DNA from: an uncultured Granulosicoccaceae bacterium
Lineage (GTDB): Bacteria > Pseudomonadota > Gammaproteobacteria > Granulosicoccales > Granulosicoccaceae
Reading direction: 5' to 3'
Assembly: GCA_938006335.1 (NCBI GenBank)
Contig: CALLMF010000020.1
Coordinates: 1-64,000 of the forward strand
Length of the DNA: 64,000 nucleotides
A program made the position numbers and the translations under genes. Below are positions 16,628 to 25,973 of the stretch, piece after piece. The notes below the pieces were generated by a model, which was given only the letters and a program-made list of their open reading frames with translations, was not told the origin of the DNA and did no database searches. Within the stretch, counting starts at the first letter, position 1. Every line of letters starts with the position of its first letter.

Positions 16628-19209
16628 GTCGGGACTAAAATTGAATCCAATTCGCCAGGAGGCATACCCGGATTGTCAGTGGCGATGACAATCACTCCAT
16701 TGAAGTTGTCTTCCGAGTTTGACGGGTCGGTACTGTTGGATAATATCCGAACATCGACCGAAACACCTTCGTAGGTCGTCAGCTGAAGAATATTCGACGG
16801 GGCGCCACCCACTACTTTGTCAATCTCATCGCTCAGCGTTTCGTGCTCGAACTCGTTGGCCACGTACTGAAGTGGGCGTCCGATATCGCTCGGCAACAGC
16901 CGGAAATATCGAGTCGCTGCTTTGGAGAATTTCCGCACACGTTGTTCTCGATCCAGGAATACCAGACCGATGTGGGTGAGCTCCATGATCTTGTCGACAT
17001 CATCATTGATCAGTGAAAGCTCGAGGATTTTCTCCTGGAATTCGCTGTTTACCGTAAACAGCTCTTCGTTGACGGATTGAAGCTCCTCATTGGTGCTCTG
17101 AAGCTCTTCATTTGAGGCGACGAGCTCCTCATTGGCACTTTGAAGTTCTTCATTGGTGCTCTCCAGTTGTTCTGCGGTCGTGCGTCGATGCCGTTGCTCC
17201 GCATCGAGCTGCTCTTCGAGTTCTTGAATGCGACGGCTGGCAACGGAGTCTGGCGGAAGTGATGTCGCAAACTCTTCTGGATTACTAGTGCCGCTCCTGG
17301 GCGGCTGAAGAATCACGAGAAACAGGATCGCGCTATCCTCGCTGGCAGATTGGAATCTTCGTATGTGCACATCGGTCAGCACACGCTCTTCGTTCAGCGT
17401 GATCGGGACCGCATCAAAGGTAACCAGAGCATGGCTCTTGCGCACCTTGTCCAGTCCCACCGTGATACACGTGGACAGCTCACGTGGCAGTATGTCCTCG
17501 ATCCGATTGGTGACGCGTCCCGCCGGAAACCGAGTCAGGTAATCGCCGGCGTCCCCGTAGACGTGGACGGCCTGATACTTTTCATCAAGAACAATGGTAG
17601 CTGGCAGGTACTCCGAGAGTAGGGTGTCCCGGATTTGATCCAGCCCACGATCTCGCGATCCGGCGCGGTATTTTTTCAACAATCCTTCGATCGGATTGAC
17701 AGTGCCGTGGGACGGCGATCGTTGAAGGTTCTTCGCCGAGGTGAGCTGCGAGAGAATCTGGGCAGATTTCTTGTAGATCCGGAACTCGCCGTCAATGCAG
17801 TCGAAACTCTGGTCGAGCTCACCGATGCTTTCAACGGCACCAAAGAAGGCGTGGCCGCCTTCCTTGAGAGAAAAATTGAACTTTGACAACACGCCTTGCT
17901 GGGTCGCGTGCTGAAAATAGATCAGCACGTTACGACAACACACGAGATCCATCGAGGGAAAAGGCGGATCGGTGATCATGTTGTGGCGAGCAAACACGAC
18001 CATTTGCCGAATGCCTTGTCTCAGTACGTATCCGTCTTCAAGTGCATCGAAATGGCGTTTCAGACGTTCCTTGGAGACGTGCTTTTCGATCGCTGAAGTA
18101 AAGTGTCCGGGCGAAGCCTCGCTCAGCGCCGTAGCGTCCACGTCGGTTGCAAATATCTTGGCCCGACGAGGCTTGTTGGCTGCGCGAAAAGCGTCGTCAA
18201 CCAGGATGGCGATCGAGTAGGCTTCTTCCCCAGTCGAGCAGCCGGCCACCCACACACGAAACTCCTGTTGATCTGGTAGGTTGTCGACAGCATCCCGAAT
18301 AACGTTTTCGTAGAGAAATTCAAACGCATTGCCGTCGCGAAAAAAATGTGTGACGTTGATCAGTAGCTCGCGACCCAGGATCTGGATTTCGCGCGGCGAG
18401 GTGCTCAGTAGATCTCTGTACTCTTCAATGCTGTGAAGCCTGTTGATGCTGATTCTTCGCTCGAGTCTGCGAGCGACGGTGGCAGGCTTGTAGTGCGAGA
18501 AATCTATGCCGGTGTGTTCAAGCAAGGGTCGAAAAATGTCGTCCAGCGTTTCGGAGTTATCGCCAAGCTCGACCGGGTCCGACTGACCAGGTTCACGCAC
18601 CGTGGGGTGCCGCACATACTCGTCGACATGCTTGGCAAGGTCAGCGGGGCTGAGTGAAAAATCCACCAGCTCGGTAAACATCGCACTCCGTGGCATGCCA
18701 TCGAATTGCGCAGTGTCGGGGTCCTGAACAAGCACAAGACCGCCAGTCTCCTTGATGCGCCGGATACCACGGCTGCCATCGCTGCCGGTGCCTGAAAGAA
18801 TGATCGCAACAGCTCTTGCGCCGGCGTCTTGCGCCAGCGAGTCGAAAAACAGATCAATAGGGAGGTTGAGTGATGCACGGTCCACGGGTTCGGACAAGAC
18901 AAGGTGTCCGTCGACAAGCTCCATGTTCTTGCGACGCGGCATCAGGTACACCGTGTTGGCGCGCACCTTGGTGCGATCGGTCACAACGGCCACATCCATT
19001 TGGGTGCGCCGCCCCAAAAGCTCATCCATGACGCTCTTGTGTTCGGGCGACAGATGCTGAATCACCACGAAGGCACAGCCGGTGTCGCACGGAACAGCCT
19101 CAAAGAAGGCAGTGAGCGCTTCCAGGCCCCCAGCCGAGGCGCCTAGGCCGACGACCAGCTCAGCCCAGGGTGCACCATTGGGATTGTCAGAGACGTTCTT
19201 TGCCTTCAT
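16624..19209 (-). CDS. CheB-CheR-PAS hybrid signalling protein without kinase domain (first of pair)
   Basis: 861 aa. CheB at ~15-195 with the catalytic Ser (GASAGGLEA), His (IQHLSPEH) and Asp (LSGTGSDGSRG). CheR at ~230-490 with NVTHFFRDGNAF, VWVAGCSTGEEAYSIA and DLVCCRNVLIYF. A coiled coil (STNEELQSANEELVASNEEL) leads to one PAS-like domain (LTHIGLVFLDREQRVRKF) and the protein then ends. Neither a kinase nor a receiver domain is present. It resembles its downstream neighbour in order and motifs, so the two probably arose by duplication and then diverged at the C-terminus. The 4-bp overlap points to equal production, perhaps a hetero-complex. Targets are unknown. Confidence 0.9.
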   Translation of the reverse strand: MKAKNVSDNPNGAPWAELVVGLGASAGGLEALTAFFEAVPCDTGCAFVVIQHLSPEHKSVMDELLGRRTQMDVAVVTDRTKVRANTVYLMPRRKNMELVDGHLVLSEPVDRASLNLPIDLFFDSLAQDAGARAVAIILSGTGSDGSRGIRRIKETGGLVLVQDPDTAQFDGMPRSAMFTELVDFSLSPADLAKHVDEYVRHPTVREPGQSDPVELGDNSETLDDIFRPLLEHTGIDFSHYKPATVARRLERRISINRLHSIEEYRDLLSTSPREIQILGRELLINVTHFFRDGNAFEFLYENVIRDAVDNLPDQQEFRVWVAGCSTGEEAYSIAILVDDAFRAANKPRRAKIFATDVDATALSEASPGHFTSAIEKHVSKERLKRHFDALEDGYVLRQGIRQMVVFARHNMITDPPFPSMDLVCCRNVLIYFQHATQQGVLSKFNFSLKEGGHAFFGAVESIGELDQSFDCIDGEFRIYKKSAQILSQLTSAKNLQRSPSHGTVNPIEGLLKKYRAGSRDRGLDQIRDTLLSEYLPATIVLDEKYQAVHVYGDAGDYLTRFPAGRVTNRIEDILPRELSTCITVGLDKVRKSHALVTFDAVPITLNEERVLTDVHIRRFQSASEDSAILFLVILQPPRSGTSNPEEFATSLPPDSVASRRIQELEEQLDAEQRHRRTTAEQLESTNEELQSANEELVASNEELQSTNEELQSVNEELFTVNSEFQEKILELSLINDDVDKIMELTHIGLVFLDREQRVRKFSKAATRYFRLLPSDIGRPLQYVANEFEHETLSDEIDKVVGGAPSNILQLTTYEGVSVDVRILSNSTDPSNSEDNFNGVIVIATDNPGMPPGELDSILVPT

Positions 19210-19306
19210 TGCGCACCATTATTTTTGGAAGAGGCACGGTCTACTGGAACTCTTCAGCCAGTGCGCGGAGTCGACCATGATGAACTAATGCTCGCAAGTA
19301 CGGTGC

Positions 19307-19323
19307 ATCGATTTCAAATCGAT
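19307..19323. promoter_or_regulatory. 17-bp palindrome upstream of the CheB-CheR pair
   Basis: ATCGATTT-C-AAATCGAT is a perfect 8-base inverted repeat about 100 bases upstream of the start at 19209 and downstream of the GGDEF-EAL gene end. It could be an operator or a small hairpin. Two TACCCC copies follow at 19323 and 19336. Confidence 0.35.
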
Positions 19324-19394
19324 ACCCCCCTCTACTACCCCAACGTCATAACACGGTTACGTTGTCAATTTCAAGGCTGCTCGCCCTCACGGGG

Positions 19395-21506
19395 CTAGGC
19401 GAGTGAGACCAAGGCGAGCTCTTCAGTCTCTCGAGCAGCTGGGGCTTCGACGCGCTTTGCCATGAAGGCGGTGAAATCCTTGGCACTTAGCGGCTCTGAG
19501 TACAGATACCCCTGATAAGAGGTGCAACCGGCTGCCGCGAGTTCTCGTCGAGTCGATACATCCTCGACCCCTTCTGCAACTGTCGATAGACCGAGCGACT
19601 GAGCAAGCGCCAGTATTCCAGTGACCAGCGGCTTGGCTCGCTCGCCGCTGAGCATCGCCGCGATGAACGATTTGTCGATCTTGATTTCATCAGCGGGGAG
19701 ACGCACCAGATAAGCAAGTGAAGAAAAACCGGTGCCAAAGTCGTCGATCGAAATGTTGACGCCGAGGTCCTTCAAGCCCTCGATTACGCCACTCTCTCGG
19801 GTACTAATCGCAGTCGATTCGGTGATTTCCACGACAATACGCTCTGGCGGAACCCCGACTTCGCGCAATTGATCAGAAAACCGGGACAGAAACGTACGCC
19901 CTGAGAGCTGGCGCGCCGAGACGTTCACGGACAGTCGTACGTCCGAATCGATCAAACCCGCATCACACCAGCCACGCCAATCCTTGCAGGCTTGTTTGAA
20001 TACCCAGTCCCCGACAGGGCCGATCAGCCCGTTGTCTTCCAGTGCGTTGATGTAGTCTTCCGTGGTGGCGTCAGGAAAGTCGGAGCTGGGCCAGCGGAGC
20101 AGTGCCTCCATTCCTGTCAGTCGACCGGTTTTCGTGTCGACCTGGGGTTGGTAGTGAAGAACAAACTCGCCCTCATCAAGCGCGCCGCTGAGCCGACTGA
20201 GCAACGCAGAGTGATCACTGCGAGCGCGATCAAGCTCTGGTATGTAGAAAACGTGCTGGGCTCGTCCGCTGCGTTTGGCGCGATACAGCGCGACATCCGC
20301 CCGCTGTATGAATGTGTCTTCATCGCAGCTATGGCAGGAGCCTACTGAAATGCCAATGCTTGCCGAGATGCGGACTTGTTGTCCGTCGATCAAAAACGGT
20401 TTTTGCAGGTCGGCCACGATGTTGCCCGCCACCCGATCAGCGCACGCCTTGACCTGGTGTCGTGGCAGCAGGATCGTGAACTCATCACCGCCAAGACGTG
20501 CGACGGTATCGTCAGGGCCTACGTGTTGAGTGAGCCGTTGCGCCACCTCCTTCAGTAGTGCATCACCTGCGTGATGTCCGAGTGTATCGTTCACGGCCTT
20601 GAAACCGTCCAGATCCAGAAAGAGGACGCCGAGTTCGCGCACCGGGGCTGATGTGCTCGTTGCCTTGCGCAGCGCTTGCAGAAAAGCTTCTCGGTTGTTG
20701 ATTCCTGTCAAGGTATCCTGCAGCGCCATGCGCCTGAGTTCCTCGTTGGCGCGATAGCGTTCAGTTATGTCGGTAGCGACCACAAGAATCCCCTTGACGC
20801 GCTGCGAGCGGTCGAACAGACCCGTTGCTGTCATTGACACCCAGGTATTCTCTCCGAGCGGGGTTTGTAGACGAAGCTCATGATCGCGGGACTCAAGGTT
20901 GCCAACCGCGTCGTGCAAGGCAATGAGTGTCTCGCTGACGTCTGCGGGGTGCATGGAGTCGACCCACCCATCACCGAGAGATTCCTCGATGCCCAGTCGG
21001 CTGAGTTCACACCACTTGTCGTTGGCGTACTTGCAGCTCCAGTTCGCGTCCAATTCCAGGATGCCGACAGGTGCAAGGCGAGTGAGCGTCTGGAATCGTG
21101 TCGCGTTCTGCGCCGATTGGGCGATGTTGGCGGATTGCGCGCCGAGATCTTCGAGGACTATCGCCAGCTCGTAGTTGTCTGGAGCACCGGAAAAAAAACT
21201 GTTGATGCTGAGCTGAAGCGATTCGCCTGTGCTGCTTCTGGCAGGTAGACGATGTCCTTGCACACCCACGGCCCAGGAAGCCGCGGCGAGGCAGAGCATC
21301 TGCGCCTCGTTGGGCACCAGAAACCTCTCGGAACAGGCCTCGAGAAGCCAGGTTGCGGGAGAGCCCAGTATGTCAGCGGCGTGTACCTCGAAAAGTTGCT
21401 CGCACTCTGCGGACAATCCGACGATGAACCCGTTGCTGTCGATGCGAACAACGGGTGCCGGAAGTCGCTGCAGAACAGCCGGCAGAAGCGGGGTTGGAGC
21501 TGTCAA
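19395..21506 (-). CDS. PAS-GGDEF-EAL c-di-GMP turnover protein
   Basis: 703 aa, no membrane segment, so cytoplasmic. Two PAS-like regions at ~15-115 and ~135-255, the second with the PAC-type end ATDITERYRANEELRRMA. The GGDEF domain (~265-425) keeps the active-site motif ARLGGDEFTILLP. The EAL domain (~440-690) keeps MEALLRW, NVSARQL, EITES, DDFGTGFSSLAYL, KIDKSFI and AEGVE. Both catalytic halves look intact, so it may make and degrade c-di-GMP, with PAS input setting the balance. It lies upstream of the CheB-CheR pair on the same strand with a 185-base gap and may be transcribed separately. A link to the nearby phytochrome is inference. Confidence 0.92.
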   Translation of the reverse strand: MTAPTPLLPAVLQRLPAPVVRIDSNGFIVGLSAECEQLFEVHAADILGSPATWLLEACSERFLVPNEAQMLCLAAASWAVGVQGHRLPARSSTGESLQLSINSFFSGAPDNYELAIVLEDLGAQSANIAQSAQNATRFQTLTRLAPVGILELDANWSCKYANDKWCELSRLGIEESLGDGWVDSMHPADVSETLIALHDAVGNLESRDHELRLQTPLGENTWVSMTATGLFDRSQRVKGILVVATDITERYRANEELRRMALQDTLTGINNREAFLQALRKATSTSAPVRELGVLFLDLDGFKAVNDTLGHHAGDALLKEVAQRLTQHVGPDDTVARLGGDEFTILLPRHQVKACADRVAGNIVADLQKPFLIDGQQVRISASIGISVGSCHSCDEDTFIQRADVALYRAKRSGRAQHVFYIPELDRARSDHSALLSRLSGALDEGEFVLHYQPQVDTKTGRLTGMEALLRWPSSDFPDATTEDYINALEDNGLIGPVGDWVFKQACKDWRGWCDAGLIDSDVRLSVNVSARQLSGRTFLSRFSDQLREVGVPPERIVVEITESTAISTRESGVIEGLKDLGVNISIDDFGTGFSSLAYLVRLPADEIKIDKSFIAAMLSGERAKPLVTGILALAQSLGLSTVAEGVEDVSTRRELAAAGCTSYQGYLYSEPLSAKDFTAFMAKRVEAPAARETEELALVSLA

Positions 21507-21740
21507 TTCAGGTTGTCCGCGGTTGAGTGGGACAATTCAAGGGGCGGCAACGCGCGGGACTTCATGGCAAGCTATCGAGTTTCCCACATTCTGCGCATTA
21601 CAATCAAATAGTTACATGCTGTTTCGTAGGCAGACTCTGATGTTATCCCAATCTTTTGTGTAGCGTCAATCGCGAGGCACACCGGTGTACATTTTTGACG
21701 TGGGCGCGAGGGCACAGTTGCACTATATCTTCGAGCGCGC

Positions 21741-22271
21741 TCAATCGCCGTCAAACTCGCACAGCGCGTGCACACGTGTGTCCAGCGCTTCAACACGCGT
21801 TCGCCCACCCAGGTCTGGCAGATCAATGATGAAGGCGCAGCCGACAACCACCCCCTGCTGTCTTCGCATGAGCTTTATTCCGGCCTCGCAGGTTCCGCCG
21901 GTAGCGATCAGATCGTCGACCAACAGCACGCGCTCGCCTGGGGCTATCGCGCCTTCGTGCAGTTCCATCACCGCTTCGCCGTATTCCAGCGTGTAGGCCT
22001 CGGACAGACGAGGCCCCGGCAGTTTTCCCGCCTTGCGGATAGGGACGAAACCCACCGACAGCTGGTGAGCAATCGCGCCTCCCATGATGAAGCCGCGCGC
22101 CTCCAGGGCGGCCACCTTGTCGATGCGCTCGCCCGTCCAGGGGTGCAGCAGCATGTCGATGGCCATGCGAAACGCCTGCGCGTTGTTGAAAAGCGTGGTG
22201 ACGTCCCGAAACTGTATGCCGGGTTCGGGGAAATCCGGAATGGTCCGGATGGAATCCTTGATAATGTCCAT
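21741..22271 (-). CDS. apt: Adenine phosphoribosyltransferase
   Basis: 176 aa, usual length. It salvages adenine with PRPP to AMP in the cytosol. The start [19 protein letters not shown] is typical; the PRPP loop [13 protein letters not shown] and the EARGFIMGG substrate loop are intact. It stands alone and is divergent from the DUF2959 gene. The 234 bases between its stop and the GGDEF-EAL gene hold nothing I can name. Confidence 0.97.
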   Translation of the reverse strand: MDIIKDSIRTIPDFPEPGIQFRDVTTLFNNAQAFRMAIDMLLHPWTGERIDKVAALEARGFIMGGAIAHQLSVGFVPIRKAGKLPGPRLSEAYTLEYGEAVMELHEGAIAPGERVLLVDDLIATGGTCEAGIKLMRRQQGVVVGCAFIIDLPDLGGRTRVEALDTRVHALCEFDGD

Positions 22272-22365
22272 GACTACCTTGAGCGTGTTGCGCAGCCGAG
22301 CCTAGCACTACCCGGTGCTACCATTATCGCCGCGGAGCCTACGCATCCGTTCTGGAACTCGACTG

Positions 22366-23010
22366 ATGACACGCACGGTTTTTGGCATGGCGATACTCGC
22401 GACGGTACTGTCCGCTTGCGACACCGTCACGTACAGCGCGCTCGAGGTCTTCGGCATTCACAAGCGCGATGTTCTGACAGGCAATGTCCGGGACGCTCGC
22501 GAGTCTCAGGAAGAGGCGCGTGAGGAATTCAAGGACGCCCTTGAGCGGTTCGGGTCCATCGTTGACATCGAGGAGACCGGCCTGAAGCAGGCCTACGATC
22601 GCCTTAACGCCGAGTACCAGGACGTCAACAAGGCGGCTGCAGATGTCAGCAGGCGCATTGACGATGTGGAAAGCGTTGCCGACGATCTCTTTGACGAATG
22701 GGCAGACGAAATTCGGCTCTATACCAACAACCGCTTGCGGGACGACAGCAAGGAGCGATTCACGGCCACGCGGTCTCGCTATCAGAGCATGCTCGCCAGC
22801 ATGGAGGAGGCCGAAGACAGCATGCAGCCGGTCTTGAACACATTTCGAGACAATGTCTTCTATCTGAAGCACAACCTGAATGCGCAGGCGATCGGATCAC
22901 TCAAAGGCACCTTCGACTCGCTGGAGGGTGATGTCGAGCGCCTGGTCGCGCAGATGAACAGCTCTATCGAGCGCTCCAATCAATTCATTGAGGAGATGTC
23001 CGCGGAATGA
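22366..23010 (+). CDS. DUF2959 family lipoprotein
   Basis: 214 aa from the ATG at 22366. The signal ends in a lipobox (VLSAC, Cys18), so it is a lipid-anchored envelope protein. The mature part is long amphipathic helix, rich in Glu/Asp/Arg, with the family pattern RDVLTGNVRDARESQEEA, FGSIVD and RLNAEY. Function is unknown; coiled-coil form suggests a scaffold. Its stop overlaps the next ATG by 4 bp. Confidence 0.82.
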   Translation: MTRTVFGMAILATVLSACDTVTYSALEVFGIHKRDVLTGNVRDARESQEEAREEFKDALERFGSIVDIEETGLKQAYDRLNAEYQDVNKAAADVSRRIDDVESVADDLFDEWADEIRLYTNNRLRDDSKERFTATRSRYQSMLASMEEAEDSMQPVLNTFRDNVFYLKHNLNAQAIGSLKGTFDSLEGDVERLVAQMNSSIERSNQFIEEMSAE

Positions 23011-23315
23011 CCCACCCCGATCAGGCGCCGGAGACTCGCGAAGACGCCTTGCTCAAGGAGAGCGGCATCATCTCCTGGAATGAGCTTGCACGTCACTTTG
23101 CGCGTGGCGTGGTCATCGTTGTGTCCGGGCGTGTTGATGTGCTGGATGTGGCGCGCGCGTTTTCCAAAGACAACAAGGCCCAGGTGGAGCAATGGCTGAG
23201 CACCTCTGAAATCGCTCGGGCAAGCGATGATGATGCGCGTGGTTGGGTCGAGAGGAATCCGGACTTTCGATGCGTCGTGACAGCGCCATGGGTACTCGTG
23301 CAGGAGTTGCACTGA
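23007..23315 (+). CDS. DUF2288 family protein
   Basis: 102 aa, soluble. Family pattern recognised in ISWNELARHFARGVVIVV, VARAFSKDNKAQVEQWL and a late CVVTAPWVLVQE. Function unknown. Co-translated with DUF2959 by a 4-bp overlap. Its stop abuts the stop of the convergent oxidoreductase gene with no spacer. Confidence 0.82.
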   Translation: MTHPDQAPETREDALLKESGIISWNELARHFARGVVIVVSGRVDVLDVARAFSKDNKAQVEQWLSTSEIARASDDDARGWVERNPDFRCVVTAPWVLVQELH

Positions 23316-24590
23316 TTACCTTTGTGCGAACGGGCCTCGCAGATGGGCGAGTCGTCCCTTGCGCGCGTCGCGCACGATGAAGCGATGCGGAGAGAGTTCT
23401 GCAAACCAGCTTTGCAAGTCGTGGCCGGACTGATCCGTGTCTTGTTGGCATAGCCAGCGAGCGAGCAGGGCGGCTGAGTAGGCTGCGGTCACGATGCCAC
23501 GAGATCCGAATCCGCCGAGTACATGCAGGCCGTTGTAGTAGTCCGGCCTTGCGTAGTGGTGGTCCGGTTTGCCTTTGTTCATTTCGCGCCAGGCGTGTCT
23601 GGCGACCTTCACATCGCACACGGGCCCGACGAACGGCATCCGGTCAGGCGTTGTGGCACGTACCCCGGCACGGGCCGAAATATGCCGCCCGGGCGTGTCG
23701 CCCAACAAGGCCTCGAGACCCGCCCGGTTGCTGTCGGTATCGACGCTACGCACGTCCGTATCGAGCTCCTCGCGCTGATAGGTCGAGCCGACATATCGCG
23801 TGCCGTCCGCAGGAACGCACCAGTGCTTGCCGGTGACGACCTTTTGCACAGGCGAGAGTTCAGCATCGGCCGCCCGTCGGGGCTCATGGTCGATCGCGAA
23901 CTGATCAATCTGCCCCCTGGCCGGTGTGACGGGCAAATGAGCGGTTTGTGCCATGGATGCGATGGCCGGGCCATTGGCCAGCACTACGTGCGCGACATCG
24001 CGACTGATGGTGGCGCTGCTCACGCGCCACGGGGATTCCGGGCGCGCTGTCGGCGTGATGACTGCTGGCGCCCCGAAGTGGGTTTCAGCGTTGGAACGCG
24101 CGACCAGCGCGTGGCAAAGCGCGCGCGGGTCCAGCCAGCCCCCGCTCGGAAAATGCACGCCAGTCGCTTCGGCATCAAGCTGATCGTGTTGAATCGCGCA
24201 CGTACGTAGTACGCCTTCTCGGTCGAGCACCTCGAGGTCGTCGCGCTCTGTCCATGCGCTCTTCAGCAGCTGCACCACGCCTGCGGTATGGAACCCGGCG
24301 GCCTCGGCCAGCCCGTCGATGTCCAGTCGATCGAGCAGATGCGTGTGTGCCCTGACATGAAAGTCCTCGGATCGGCCGCGGTCTCGAGTCACAAACGGTT
24401 TGACGACACCCACTGCGTTGCCGGACGCTGCACTGGCAGGCCCTGGTCCGCGATCAAGCAGACAGACCTTGACGTCTAGTCGGCCCAGCTCATGGGCAAG
24501 CCAACAGCCGGCGAGACCGGCGCCCACGATGGCGACAGTCGATTGCTCATTCAGCGCTGGGGAGTCGGGCAGTGCAAACCACGGCGGCAC
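23316..24590 (-). CDS. FAD-dependent oxidoreductase, MnmC C-terminal-domain-like
   Basis: 424 aa from an in-frame GTG at 24590, five bases after the ispG stop; the frame stays open further upstream but only inside ispG. The Rossmann motif VAIVGAGLAGCWLAHELGR binds FAD. SAASGNAVGVVKPFVTRDRG and the C-terminal LGGFGSRGIVTAAYSAALLA and LSPHRFIVRDARKG resemble the oxidase half (MnmC2) of the tRNA-modifying enzyme MnmC. The N-terminal methyltransferase half is absent, so this would be a stand-alone MnmC2 converting cmnm5(s2)U to nm5(s2)U at tRNA wobble position 34. A general DAO-family amine oxidase is the alternative. Transcribed after ispG. Confidence 0.72.
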   Translation of the reverse strand: MPPWFALPDSPALNEQSTVAIVGAGLAGCWLAHELGRLDVKVCLLDRGPGPASAASGNAVGVVKPFVTRDRGRSEDFHVRAHTHLLDRLDIDGLAEAAGFHTAGVVQLLKSAWTERDDLEVLDREGVLRTCAIQHDQLDAEATGVHFPSGGWLDPRALCHALVARSNAETHFGAPAVITPTARPESPWRVSSATISRDVAHVVLANGPAIASMAQTAHLPVTPARGQIDQFAIDHEPRRAADAELSPVQKVVTGKHWCVPADGTRYVGSTYQREELDTDVRSVDTDSNRAGLEALLGDTPGRHISARAGVRATTPDRMPFVGPVCDVKVARHAWREMNKGKPDHHYARPDYYNGLHVLGGFGSRGIVTAAYSAALLARWLCQQDTDQSGHDLQSWFAELSPHRFIVRDARKGRLAHLRGPFAQR

Positions 24591-24595
24591 GAAGC

Positions 24596-25828
24596 TCAGT
24601 CGGCCGCTCCAAAACGCGATTCGATGTAGCGATCCACCACACCCTGAAACTCCTCGGCGATGCGGTCGCCTTTGAGCGTCATGGCCTTTTCCCCATCGAT
24701 GTATACCGGTGCGACGGGGACTTCCCCGGTGCCGGGGAGGCTGATGCCGATGTCTGCATGCTTGCTTTCGCCCGGGCCGTTGACCACACATCCCATCACC
24801 GCCACGGTCATCTCCTCCACGCCGCGGTAGCGTTCCTTCCACGCGGGCATGCCGTCGCGCAGATAGGTCTGGATACGGTCGGCGAGTTCCTGAAAGTACG
24901 TGCTACTGGTGCGTCCACAACCGGGGCATGCAGTCACCATCGGAGTAAAGGCGCGGAGTCCCATGGTCTGCAGGATCTCCTGACCGACCACGACCTCTCG
25001 TGTTCTGTCGCCACCCGGCTCGGGGGTGAGTGAAATACGGATGGTATCGCCAATGCCTTGCTGCAAAAGCACTGCGAGTGCTGCGGTCGAGGCGACGATT
25101 CCCTTGGAGCCCATGCCGGCTTCGGTCAGCCCGAGGTGCAGCGCATGCGACGTGCGGTCGCCGAGCGAGCGATACACGCTGATCAGATCCTGGACCCGGC
25201 TCATCTTGCAGGAGATTATGATTTTGTCAGCCGCGAGCCCGAGCTCCTCGGCGCGCGCAGCGCTCTCGAGTGCCGAGCTGATGACCGCCTCGCGATTGAT
25301 CGCATCCAGAGGCTTCGGGGACTCGGCCGATGCGTTCTCATCGAGCATGCGAGCGAGGAGGTCCTGGTCCAGGCTGCCCCAGTTGGCGCCGATCCGTACC
25401 GGCTTGTCGAAGCGGATGGCGGTCTCGATCATTTCGGCGAATTGCGTATCACGCTTGGCGCCGCGGCCGACATTGCCCGGGTTGATGCGGTACTTGGCCA
25501 ACGCTTGCGCGCAATCAGGCACGGCTTTGAGTAATTTATGGCCATTGAAGTGGAAGTCGCCGACCAGTGGCACGAAAAGACCCATGGCAGCGAGCCGGTC
25601 GCGGATTTCCGGCACGGCGTTGGCCGCGGCCTCGTTGTTGACCGTGATCCGCACCAGCTCTGACCCGGCACGCGCGAGGTCTGCCACCTGAGCTGCCGTA
25701 CGAACCGCATCGACGGTGTCTGTGTTGGTCATGGACTGCACCACAATGGGCGCTCCACCACCTATCGCGATCGCGTCGTCGCTGCCTTCGCTCCGGATCA
25801 CTACACGGTGCGTTGTGTTGCGCGGCAT
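24596..25828 (-). CDS. ispG: 4-hydroxy-3-methylbut-2-en-1-yl diphosphate synthase (flavodoxin)
   Basis: 410 aa from the ATG at 25828 (a GTG at 25837 is also in frame). It makes HMBPP from MEcPP in the MEP isoprenoid pathway using a [4Fe-4S] cluster. Motifs seen are [11 protein letters not shown], the TIM-barrel RINPGNVG and IGANWGSLD, and the cluster cysteines in [10 protein letters not shown] and [10 protein letters not shown]. Length matches the short bacterial form. All key residues are present. Confidence 0.96.
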   Translation of the reverse strand: MPRNTTHRVVIRSEGSDDAIAIGGGAPIVVQSMTNTDTVDAVRTAAQVADLARAGSELVRITVNNEAAANAVPEIRDRLAAMGLFVPLVGDFHFNGHKLLKAVPDCAQALAKYRINPGNVGRGAKRDTQFAEMIETAIRFDKPVRIGANWGSLDQDLLARMLDENASAESPKPLDAINREAVISSALESAARAEELGLAADKIIISCKMSRVQDLISVYRSLGDRTSHALHLGLTEAGMGSKGIVASTAALAVLLQQGIGDTIRISLTPEPGGDRTREVVVGQEILQTMGLRAFTPMVTACPGCGRTSSTYFQELADRIQTYLRDGMPAWKERYRGVEEMTVAVMGCVVNGPGESKHADIGISLPGTGEVPVAPVYIDGEKAMTLKGDRIAEEFQGVVDRYIESRFGAAD

Positions 25829-25869
25829 GTCAGGCACTTGAACGGTCGGAGAGGGACCTCTAGTTTACT

Positions 25870-25885
25870 GCTAACAGAGCGTTAG
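25870..25885. promoter_or_regulatory. Short inverted repeat upstream of hrcA
   Basis: CTAAC-AGAGC-GTTAG lies about 90 bases before the hrcA start, in the divergent ispG-hrcA spacer. It shares the TTAG/CTAA ends but not the core of the CIRCE operator (TTAGCACTC-N9-GAGTGCTAA). It may be an operator of another kind or chance. Confidence 0.25.
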
Positions 25886-25973
25886 AACGGTTCGAGGTGT
25901 AGCCTGTAGCTCATCTCTCCCGATTTCCTCCCTGCAGGTCACTGTCAGGATCTTCACCCGGAGCGCCGGCGCC

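Noticed and set aside
19290-19390. Possible tRNA-Sec: stem-loop ATCGA-TTTCAAA-TCGAT has a UCA anticodon loop, tempting with fdhD in the window
   Set aside because: No 8-bp acceptor stem, long variable arm or T loop (GTTCGA) can be drawn around it. It is better explained as a DNA palindrome.
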